From Neoroseomonas terrae (lineage in GTDB: Bacteria > Pseudomonadota > Alphaproteobacteria > Acetobacterales > Acetobacteraceae): a DNA stretch of 64,000 bases. Made by a program: the position numbers and the translations under genes. Below are positions 35,580-42,612 of this stretch, one piece after another (position 1 is the stretch's first letter; each line of letters begins with the position of its first letter). The notes under the pieces are model-generated. The model was not told the origin of the DNA. It was given only the letters and a program-made list of their open reading frames with translations, and did not search any database. The stretch is from assembly GCF_018129025.1 (NCBI RefSeq), contig NZ_JAAEDI010000002.1:186001-250000 (forward strand), given 5' to 3'.

Positions 35580-36548
35580 ATGACGATCACCCCCACCCTG
35601 CGTCGTCGCGCGCTGATGCTCGGCGCGTTGGCGGCACCCGGCATCGCCCAGGCCCAAGGCGCCTTCCCGACGAGGCCGATCACGCTGATCGTGCCCTTTC
35701 CGCCGGGCGGGACCACCGACATCTCGATGCGTGCGCTTGCCGAGGCGGCGGCGAAGCTGCTCGGCCAGCCCATCGTCATCGAGAACAAGCCCGGCGCGGC
35801 GAACACGCTCGGCGCCGCGCAGGTCGCCCGCGCCCGGCCGGATGGCTACACCCTGACGCAGTTCCCGGCCTCGGCGATCCGCGTGCAGATCCTCCAGCGG
35901 CTGCCCTATGACACGTTGCGGGACTTCACACCGGTCATCTGCGTCGTGGGCTATCCCTTCGTCGTGGCCGCCAAGACCGGGCGCTTCGCCAATGGTTGGC
36001 GCAGCTTCGTCGAGGAAGCCCGCGCCAACCCGGGCAAGCTGACCTTCGGCAGCACGGGCGCGAACGGCACGCCGCATGTCCACCTTGCCGAGTTGTGCAA
36101 GCGCGAGGGGCTGGACGTGACGCATGTGCCCTTCCGCGGCGATGCCGACGGGTCCCAGGCGATGATCGGCGGGCATATCGACCTGATGGCGGGCTCGACC
36201 AGCATGGCCGGCCTCGTCGAGGGCGGCCAGGCGGTCTTCGTCCAGGCCTGGACGCCGCAGCGCCTGCGTCGCTTCCCGGACACGCCGACGCTGATCGACC
36301 TCGGCTACAACAAGGTGGTCACGACGCCCTTCGGGCTGATGGCTCCGGCCGGGCTGCCGGCGCCGATCACGGCGCGGCTGCATGAAGCCTTCCACGCGGC
36401 GATGCAGGACCCGGGCTTCATCGAGATGCGCGACCGCTACGAGATGCTGCCGGAATACCGCAACAGCGCGGACTACGCGGCGCTGCTGCGGGAGATGGTG
36501 CAGCAGGAGACGGCGCTGATCCAGGAACTGGGGCTGAGCGCCGGGTAA
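35580..36548 (+). CDS. Bug/TctC family substrate-binding protein (orphan)
   Basis: A 322-residue periplasmic binding protein. It has a signal peptide (LRRRALMLGALAAPGIAQA) and the Bug motifs 'LIVPFPPGGTTDISMRALAE', 'VIENKPGAANTLGAAQVA' and 'PDGYTLTQFPAS'. It should capture a carboxylated compound. No TctA/TctB genes are adjacent; Bug proteins are often orphan and use a distant membrane part. An AGGAACGAC Shine-Dalgarno-like run precedes ATG 35580. The 158 bp upstream show no gene. Confidence 0.92.
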   Translation: MTITPTLRRRALMLGALAAPGIAQAQGAFPTRPITLIVPFPPGGTTDISMRALAEAAAKLLGQPIVIENKPGAANTLGAAQVARARPDGYTLTQFPASAIRVQILQRLPYDTLRDFTPVICVVGYPFVVAAKTGRFANGWRSFVEEARANPGKLTFGSTGANGTPHVHLAELCKREGLDVTHVPFRGDADGSQAMIGGHIDLMAGSTSMAGLVEGGQAVFVQAWTPQRLRRFPDTPTLIDLGYNKVVTTPFGLMAPAGLPAPITARLHEAFHAAMQDPGFIEMRDRYEMLPEYRNSADYAALLREMVQQETALIQELGLSAG

Positions 36549-36574
36549 GGGGTTTCGCTGTCCGCGGTGGCGGT

Positions 36575-36777
36575 GGAGAGGGGCTCTGCCCCTCTCCAGG
36601 CCTCACCCCGCCAAAGGCCGAAGGGCCTTTGGAAACCTTGATTTGGCGTTGGGGCCGGAAGGGCCGGCGCCCTTCGCGTCCGTCGCCAGGACGTGTTCCC
36701 TACAGCCTCGCCACTCCGGACGAACGGTATTGCTCGGCACGAGGGGGGTTGCAGCGGCCCTCCCGGCTTTGCCGGGA
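36575..36777. repeat. Paired-hairpin intergenic repeat, diverged right half
   Basis: Left half is intact: GGAGAGGGGC-TCT-GCCCCTCTCC (36575-36597), then CCAAAGGCCGAAGGGCCTTTGG (36611-36632) and AAACCTTGATTTGGCG. The right half is present only in diverged form. GGGGTTGCAGCGGCCCT leads into a different inner hairpin CCCGGC-TTT-GCCGGG (36763-36777), followed by ATGTGGTCGGGAATGGCTC and AAAGCCC, which line up with the TGGGGTGAGGTCCGG...AAAGCCC part of other copies. From 36778 to 36960 I see no gene; short plus-strand frames here are arginine/serine-rich and unconvincing. Confidence 0.75.
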
Positions 36778-36960
36778 TGTGGTCGGGAATGGCTCAAAGC
36801 CCTTCGCAGTCATCCGCGGGGCATATTCGCGCATAGGGGCGCGTCGCCCTTCTTCGCTTCGAAGCCTGCCCGGGTTTCGGCCCCTGCCGTTCTTCGGTAG
36901 GACGGCGGGCCGCCGTGGCCTGGGCGATTCCCGCCGCCGCGGCAGAACCGGGAAGGTGGA

Positions 36961-38433
36961 ATGACGATCGGGATCGAGATGGGGCAGGCTGCCTCGGGCG
37001 AGGCGGCGCTGCTCGACCTTGAGGAGCTGCTCTCCACCCGCCTTCTCGTCCAGGGAAATTCCGGATCCGGAAAGTCGCATCTGCTGCGCCGGCTGCTCGA
37101 ACAGAGTGCCCCCTGGGTGCAGCAGGTCGTGATCGACCCGGAAGGCGATTTCGTAACCCTGGCCGACCGGTTCGGGCACCTTGTCCTGGATGCCGCCGAT
37201 CATTCCGAGGCAGCGCTCGCGCGCAATGCCGATGTCGTCCGCCGCCATCGCGTGTCCGTCGTGCTGAACCTGGAATCGGTGGAGGTGGACGACCAGCTCC
37301 GCCGGGCCGGCGCTTTCCTGAACGGCCTGTTCGATGCCGAACGCGACCTGTGGTCCCCGGTGATGGTGGTGGTGGATGAGGCGCAGCTCTTCGCCCCTGC
37401 CGCGGCGTCGGAGGTATCGGACGATGCGCGCCGCCTTGCCCTCGGCGCGATGACCAACCTGATGTGCCGCGGGCGTAAGCGCGGCCTGGCCGGCGTCATC
37501 GCGACGCAGCGCCTGGCGAAGCTCGCCAAGAATGTCGCGGCCGAGGCGTCGAACTTCATGATGGGCCGCACCTTCCTCGATATCGACATGGCGCGCGCGG
37601 CGGACCTGCTGGGCATGGAACGCCGTCAGGCCGAGATGTTCCGCGACCTGCCGCGCGGGAACTTCGTGGCGCTCGGGCCGGCCTTGTCGCGCCGGCCGCT
37701 GCCGGTGCGCATCGGTGTGGTCGAGACGGCGACACGCAGCGCCGGCCCGAAGCTGGTTCCGCCGCCCGACACTGCCGCGGTGGAGCAGGCGCGCGAGCTC
37801 ATCCTGAACGCGCCGGAGCCGGAGGCGGCGCTGCCCGTGCGCCCGCGCCGCGCGCCGCGCCCGCCGGCACCGGACATCCTGCAGCAATTGTCGCAGTACC
37901 GACCCGAGCCCGCGGCCGAACCGCCGGCGCCGCCAAGCGACGAGGAGCGCGCCGAGCGCGAGCGCCGCCTCGCCGCAATCCTCCACCAGATCATGGAGGA
38001 TCCCGAGGCGCCGTTCCGGCCCGCGGCGCTGCTCTACCAGGACTTTGCCGTCCGCTGCCGCATCCAGGAGATCGCCGGGCCACCGCTGGAGCTTCCAGCT
38101 TTTCGGCGCATGCTCGCCGCCGCCATCGCGGGCATCGACGAGGCGGCGATGGAGGGCAGCGACTGGCCGCTGGCGGTCGAACGGGCCGAGGCGTTGCCGG
38201 AGGATGCGCAGGGCGTCTTCCTGCTGCTCGCCCGGACCGCGCTGGAAGGCGCGCCCTGCCCGTCGGATGAGGCGATCGCCCGCGCCTATGGCAGCCGGTC
38301 GCTCGGTCGCGCGCGGCGGCTGCTCGGCTGGTTGGAGGAACGCGGCGCCATCGTGCTGAAGGCCGAACGCGCGGGGCGACGCGCGGTGGCGATGGTCGGG
38401 CTGGGATGGGAGACCGCGGCGGGGGAGCCGTGA
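36961..38433 (+). CDS. HerA/DUF87-like ATP-binding protein
   Basis: A 490-residue P-loop ATPase of the HerA-FtsK superfamily. Walker A is GNSGSGKS (residues 32-39) near the N-terminus, 'VVIDPEGDF' follows strand 2, Walker B is 'MVVVDEAQLFAP' (D139, E140), and 'CRGRKRGLAGVIATQRLAKL' is the sensor/arginine region. The first 260 residues are the ATPase. Residues about 270-340 are Pro/Glu-rich linker. The C-terminal 150 residues are helical, ending in a winged-helix-like 'LGRARRLLGWLEERGAIVLK'. HerA proteins usually pair with the nuclease NurA, but none is adjacent. The role is probably DNA translocation or mobile-element processing. It is flanked on both sides by repeat elements. Confidence 0.82.
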   Translation: MTIGIEMGQAASGEAALLDLEELLSTRLLVQGNSGSGKSHLLRRLLEQSAPWVQQVVIDPEGDFVTLADRFGHLVLDAADHSEAALARNADVVRRHRVSVVLNLESVEVDDQLRRAGAFLNGLFDAERDLWSPVMVVVDEAQLFAPAAASEVSDDARRLALGAMTNLMCRGRKRGLAGVIATQRLAKLAKNVAAEASNFMMGRTFLDIDMARAADLLGMERRQAEMFRDLPRGNFVALGPALSRRPLPVRIGVVETATRSAGPKLVPPPDTAAVEQARELILNAPEPEAALPVRPRRAPRPPAPDILQQLSQYRPEPAAEPPAPPSDEERAERERRLAAILHQIMEDPEAPFRPAALLYQDFAVRCRIQEIAGPPLELPAFRRMLAAAIAGIDEAAMEGSDWPLAVERAEALPEDAQGVFLLLARTALEGAPCPSDEAIARAYGSRSLGRARRLLGWLEERGAIVLKAERAGRRAVAMVGLGWETAAGEP

Positions 38434-38463
38434 CCGACGCGCGGTGCTGACAGCGCCGAAGAT

Positions 38464-38688
38464 CGGAGGGGCGCGGCCCCTCCGAACCACCCCGCCAGGG
38501 GGTTGGACCCCCTGGACCGCAATCTGTGGGTGCCGCGCATAGCAGCGTGTTGCGGCCCTCCAGGCGCCTTCCGTGCGCAAGGGCAGGTTTCGGCACTGAT
38601 CCTGTCAGCGGCGCACGGCACCAGGTGGAGGTTTGCAAAGGCCTTTCGGCCTTTGCTGGGGTGGCTTGGAGGGGCAAAGCCCCTCCAA
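38464..38688. repeat. Paired-hairpin intergenic repeat with a swapped inner stem
   Basis: It fills the convergent gap 38434-38762. The left outer hairpin is CGGAGGGGC-GC-GGCCCCTCCG (38464-38484). The left inner hairpin is CCAGGGGG-TTGGA-CCCCCTGG (38495-38515), a different sequence from the usual CCAAAGGCC but still perfectly paired. The right inner hairpin is GCAAAGGCC-TTTC-GGCCTTTGC (38635-38656), after GTGGAGGTTT, and the right outer hairpin is TTGGAGGGGC-AAA-GCCCCTCCAA (38666-38688). No open frame is supported. Confidence 0.83.
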
Positions 38689-38762
38689 TGGCGAAGGCAG
38701 AAGCAGGATGGCTTCCTGGACTTTGGCGCACCCGGGATCTGGAGGGGCGCGGCGCCCCGCGC

Positions 38763-39737
38763 TCAGTCCGGCTGCGCCCCCGATATCCGCACCATCTCCC
38801 CCCAGATGGGCCGTTCGCGGTCCAGCCTTGCGGCCAATTCCTCCGGCGTGGTGCCGAGCAGCCTTGCGCCCATGCCGATCGCGCGCTGCTGCAGTGCCGG
38901 GTCGGCGAAGGCGGTGCGGATCTCCTGCGACAGTCGGTCGACCACGGGGCGCGGCGTGCCGGCCGGCCCGGCCCAGAGGTGCCAGGGGCCGTAGGACAGG
39001 CCCGCGAACCCTGCCTCGGCCATGGTGGGCACGTCGGGCAGGCCGGGCCAGCGGTCGCGCGTGGTCACCGCCAGCGCCTTCATCTGCCCTTCCTGGATGA
39101 TCGGAACGTAGGAGGCGAGGTTGTCCACGGCGATCTGGATGTCGCCCGACAGCATCGCCGGGATGGTCTGCGCGGCGCCGCGGAAGGTGACGTGCTCGCC
39201 GCGGATGCCGGCCTGCGCCATCAGGTAGGCACCGGACAGGTGGATGGTGGTGCCGACGCCCGAGGACCCGTAGCTCACGCCGTTCGGCCGCGCCTTGGCC
39301 CAGGGGACGAACTCCGCGAGCGTTCGCGCCGGAACGTGCTGCGTAGGCACCACCGCCACGTTGGGCAGGTCCCACATCGCGCTGATCCAGGCGAAATCCT
39401 TCGCCGCGTCGTAGGGCAGGCGCCTGAACAGCAGCGGGTTGATCAGCAGGTTGTGCATGCTGACCGTGCCGATGGTGTAGCCGTCCGGTGTTGCCCGTGC
39501 GATCGCCTCGGCGCCGATGTTGCCCGAGGCGCCGGAGCGCGTCTCGACCACGAAGGGCTGGCCGAAGCGGCCCTGCATCTGCTCGCAGGCGAGGCGTGTC
39601 ATCACGTCCAGCGAGCCGCCGGGCGGGAAGCCGACGATCACCCGCACCGGCCTGTTGGGCCAAGGCGATTGCCCGAGGGCAGGGGCGGCGAGCGGCAGGC
39701 CACCCGCGGCGGCGAGCAGGATGCGGCGATGGATCAT
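38763..39737 (-). CDS. Bug/TctC family substrate-binding protein (orphan)
   Basis: A 324-residue periplasmic binding protein with signal peptide (ILLAAAGGLPLAAPALGQ). It has the Bug motifs 'VIVGFPPGGSLDVMTRLACE', 'VVETRSGASGNIGAEAIA' and 'PDGYTIGTVSMH'. The ligand is probably a carboxylic acid. It is the second of two tandem Bug genes (105 bp apart) with no membrane subunit beside them. The overlapping +1-frame reading is a shadow. Confidence 0.92.
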   Translation of the reverse strand: MIHRRILLAAAGGLPLAAPALGQSPWPNRPVRVIVGFPPGGSLDVMTRLACEQMQGRFGQPFVVETRSGASGNIGAEAIARATPDGYTIGTVSMHNLLINPLLFRRLPYDAAKDFAWISAMWDLPNVAVVPTQHVPARTLAEFVPWAKARPNGVSYGSSGVGTTIHLSGAYLMAQAGIRGEHVTFRGAAQTIPAMLSGDIQIAVDNLASYVPIIQEGQMKALAVTTRDRWPGLPDVPTMAEAGFAGLSYGPWHLWAGPAGTPRPVVDRLSQEIRTAFADPALQQRAIGMGARLLGTTPEELAARLDRERPIWGEMVRISGAQPD

Positions 39738-39841
39738 GGGCGCTTTTCCTCCTTGGGCCGGACGGGCTCTTGCTGCGGCCTGTCCTGACCGGAACAGGCT
39801 ACATCACATCGGTCAGGCCGCCAGGACGATCGCGCCGCAGG

Positions 39842-40822
39842 TTATTCCGGCTGCACGCCGGCCGCCCGCAGGATGGCGGTGTATTGCTCCACGCCCTCGC
39901 GCACGAGGTCCATCACCTTGGCGGGGGTCTCGTAGCCTGCGCGGGGCCGCACGCCCGCCATCTCGTTCATCTTGTCGGCGGACTGGTTGATGGCGGTCTG
40001 AAAGGCGGTGCTGAGGGCGGCCACCACCTCGGGCGGCGTTCCCTTCGGCGCGAGGATCGGGAAGAACTCCTCGAAGATGAAGCGCGGCAGGCCGGCTTCC
40101 GGTGCGCTCGGGACGTTGGGCAGCGCGGGGCTCCGCTCGGCGGACGCCACGGCGAGGGCGCGGATCGAGCCGCCGCGGATCTGCCCGAGCGAGGAGGCCA
40201 TGGTCGGCGTGCCGAACTGGGATTCGTTCGCCATCAGGGCGGCCACCGACGGCCCGCCGCCGCGATAGTGCACCAGCTCCGCCTGGATGCCGGCGACGCT
40301 GCGGAACAGCTCGGCGGCGACGTGCACGCCGCTGCCGATGCCGGCGGTGGCGAGGTTGTAGCGGCCCGGATTGGCCTTCAGCAGCGCGACCAGCTCCTGC
40401 GCGGTGGTGATCGGAAGCTGCGGGCTCGCCACCAGCACATGCGGGGAGAAGCCGGCGATGGCGATACCGACGAAGTCGTTGATCGCGTCATAGGGCACGC
40501 GCGCGACGATCGCCGGCACGGTGGCGTGGGCGCTGTTGATCAGCAGCGTATAGCCGTCGGCCGGGGCGCGGGCAGCGACTTCGGTGCCGATGACGCTGCC
40601 GGCGCCGGCGCGGCTCTCGATCACGATGGACTGGCCGAGGATCTGCCCGGCGGCGTCTCCGACGATGCGCCCGACGATGTCGTTCGACCCGCCCGGCGCG
40701 AAGGGCACGATCAGCCGGATCGGGCGCGTCGGGCGCCAGGCGGCGCTGCCCTGGGCACGCACGAGGCTCGGTGCCGCCGTGGTGGCGAGGGCAAGGGCGA
40801 GGGTTTGGCGGCGGCGGATCAT
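39842..40822 (-). CDS. Bug/TctC family substrate-binding protein (orphan)
   Basis: A 326-residue periplasmic binding protein with signal peptide (TLALALATTAAPSLVRAQ). Family motifs are 'LIVPFAPGGSNDIVGRIVGD', 'VIESRAGAGSVIGTEVAA' and 'PADGYTLLINSAH'. Upstream of another Bug gene in the same direction, it may form a two-gene unit with it. Sequence differences between the two are large enough to imply different ligands. It is divergent from the second ThDP-enzyme gene with a 157-bp gap that shows no obvious operator. Confidence 0.92.
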   Translation of the reverse strand: MIRRRQTLALALATTAAPSLVRAQGSAAWRPTRPIRLIVPFAPGGSNDIVGRIVGDAAGQILGQSIVIESRAGAGSVIGTEVAARAPADGYTLLINSAHATVPAIVARVPYDAINDFVGIAIAGFSPHVLVASPQLPITTAQELVALLKANPGRYNLATAGIGSGVHVAAELFRSVAGIQAELVHYRGGGPSVAALMANESQFGTPTMASSLGQIRGGSIRALAVASAERSPALPNVPSAPEAGLPRFIFEEFFPILAPKGTPPEVVAALSTAFQTAINQSADKMNEMAGVRPRAGYETPAKVMDLVREGVEQYTAILRAAGVQPE

Positions 40823-40979
40823 GGTGGACCTTTCCCTATGACGTTCATTCGGCCCGGCGCTTCAGTGCGGGTCTTGCAACGAACCATAGCGTGAACCGTG
40901 AGGGACGCCACCGGGTGCCATGGATCGCCGGACCGGACCGCGCTATCCCATCGGCAATCATCCAGGGAAACGCTGCCCG

Positions 40980-42611
40980 ATGCCGACTGCCGCCGAACGA
41001 CTGATCGACTTCCTCGCCGCCCAGGGCATCGACCGCGCCTTCTGCGTGCCGGGCGAATCCTACATCGCGCTGCTCGATGCGCTGCATGCGAACCCGGCCG
41101 TCGATCTTGTCACCTGCCGCAGCGAGGGCGGGGCGGGCTTCATGGCCGTGGCCGACGCGAAGATGACCGGCCGCCCGGGCGTGGTGCTGGTCAGTCGTGG
41201 CCCGGGTGCCTGCAACGCCTCGATCGCCGTGCACACGGCCGAGCAGGATGCGGTGCCGCTGATCCTGCTGGTCGGCCAGGTCGAGAAGCGCGACCTGCGC
41301 CGCAATGCGTTCCAGGAGATCGACTACGGCCGGATGTTCGGCGGCATCGCGAAGTGGGTGGGCGAGGCGACCGAGCCGAACCAGGTGCCGGAACTGATCG
41401 CCCGCGCCTACGCGATGGCGATGCAGGGGGTGCCCGGCCCGGTCGTGCTGTCCCTGCCCGAGGATGTCCTTGCCGAACCCTGCGCCGCCCCGGTGCCGGC
41501 GGCCACGCTGCCCGCCCCGGCCATTCCGGCCCCGGCCGATATCGCGCGGCTCGCCGCGATGCTGCGCGGGGCCGAACGCCCGATCCTGCTCGCCGGCCAC
41601 GCCTTCGACCGGCCGGGCGGGCGCGAGGCGCTGCGCGCCTTCGCCGAGGCCTGGAACCTCCCCGTCGCCGTGTCCTTCCGCCGGCAGGACCTGTTCGACA
41701 ACGGGCATGCGCTCTATGCGGGCGATCTGGGTCTGAGCAATCCGCCCGCGCAGCGCGCGGCCTTCGCGGAATCCGACCTGGTGCTGGCGCTGGGGACGCG
41801 GCTGACCGACATCACGACGCAGGGCTGGACCTGGCCCGCCGCCGGCCAGCGTCTCGTGCATGTCTGTGCCGAACCGCGCTTCCTCGGCTGGCTGTTCCCG
41901 GCCGAGCTGGCGCTGCCGGTGGATGCGCTGGCGCTGATCGCCGCGCTCGGGGCCGAGGCACCGGCGGCGCCCGCCTCACGCGCGGGCTGGACGGCGCGGC
42001 TGCGCGCGATCCACCTTGCCGATACCGGCGTGCGCCCCGGCCAGCACAATGACGGCGTCGCCTTCGCGGAAGTGGCGCGGCTGGTGGGTGAGGTCGCCAC
42101 GGCCGGCGCCATCGTCACCCTCGATGCCGGCACCTTCGGCGCGCCTTTCTATCGCAAGGTGCCGTGGGTGCCGCCGCAGCGGCTGCTGGCGCCGGTCTCG
42201 GGTGCGATGGGCTTCGGCGTGCCGGCCGGCGTCGCCGCCTCGCTGCGCTATCCGGACCGCCAGGTGATCGCCGCGGTCGGCGATGGCGGCGCGCTGATGA
42301 CCGCCGGTGAATTCGCCGTGGCGGTGGCGCGCGGCGTGCCGCTCAAGCTGCTGCTGTCGGACAACGGGGCCTATGCCTCGATCCGCATCCACCAGGAACG
42401 GGCGCATCCGGGCCGCGTCTCCGGCACCAGCCTGGCGAACCCGGATTTCGTCGCCTGGTGCGCCGCCTTCGGCGTGCCGGTCACGCGGGTGGACAGCACG
42501 GCCGACTTCCCAGCGCTGGCCGCGGCGCTGGCCGCGCCGGGGCCCGCGGCGATCGTGGTGCGGACCTCGTTGGCAGCGGTGCTGCCAATGACGGCGCAGG
42601 CGGCGGAGTAG
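40980..42611 (+). CDS. Thiamine diphosphate-binding protein (acetolactate synthase-like)
   Basis: A 543-residue ThDP enzyme with N-terminal Pyr domain, central domain and C-terminal PP domain. The catalytic Glu is in 'CRSEGGAGFMAVADAK', and the ThDP/Mg motif GDG...DN is in 'AVGDGGALMTAGEFAV' and 'LLLSDNGAYASI'. The second motif has Asp-Asn in place of the usual Asn-Asn. The ATG at 40980 is used because it fits the family N-terminus (AAERLIDFLAAQGIDRAFCV). It is similar in size but clearly distinct from the ThDP enzyme at 26.7 kb. It is followed by a glycosyltransferase gene after one base. The reaction is not assignable. Confidence 0.86.
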   Translation: MPTAAERLIDFLAAQGIDRAFCVPGESYIALLDALHANPAVDLVTCRSEGGAGFMAVADAKMTGRPGVVLVSRGPGACNASIAVHTAEQDAVPLILLVGQVEKRDLRRNAFQEIDYGRMFGGIAKWVGEATEPNQVPELIARAYAMAMQGVPGPVVLSLPEDVLAEPCAAPVPAATLPAPAIPAPADIARLAAMLRGAERPILLAGHAFDRPGGREALRAFAEAWNLPVAVSFRRQDLFDNGHALYAGDLGLSNPPAQRAAFAESDLVLALGTRLTDITTQGWTWPAAGQRLVHVCAEPRFLGWLFPAELALPVDALALIAALGAEAPAAPASRAGWTARLRAIHLADTGVRPGQHNDGVAFAEVARLVGEVATAGAIVTLDAGTFGAPFYRKVPWVPPQRLLAPVSGAMGFGVPAGVAASLRYPDRQVIAAVGDGGALMTAGEFAVAVARGVPLKLLLSDNGAYASIRIHQERAHPGRVSGTSLANPDFVAWCAAFGVPVTRVDSTADFPALAAALAAPGPAAIVVRTSLAAVLPMTAQAAE

Positions 42612-42612
42612 G

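Noticed and set aside
36778-36960. Short plus-strand ORF before the HerA-like gene
   Set aside because: Arg/Ser/Pro-rich product with no domain, overlapping the diverged repeat; likely spurious.
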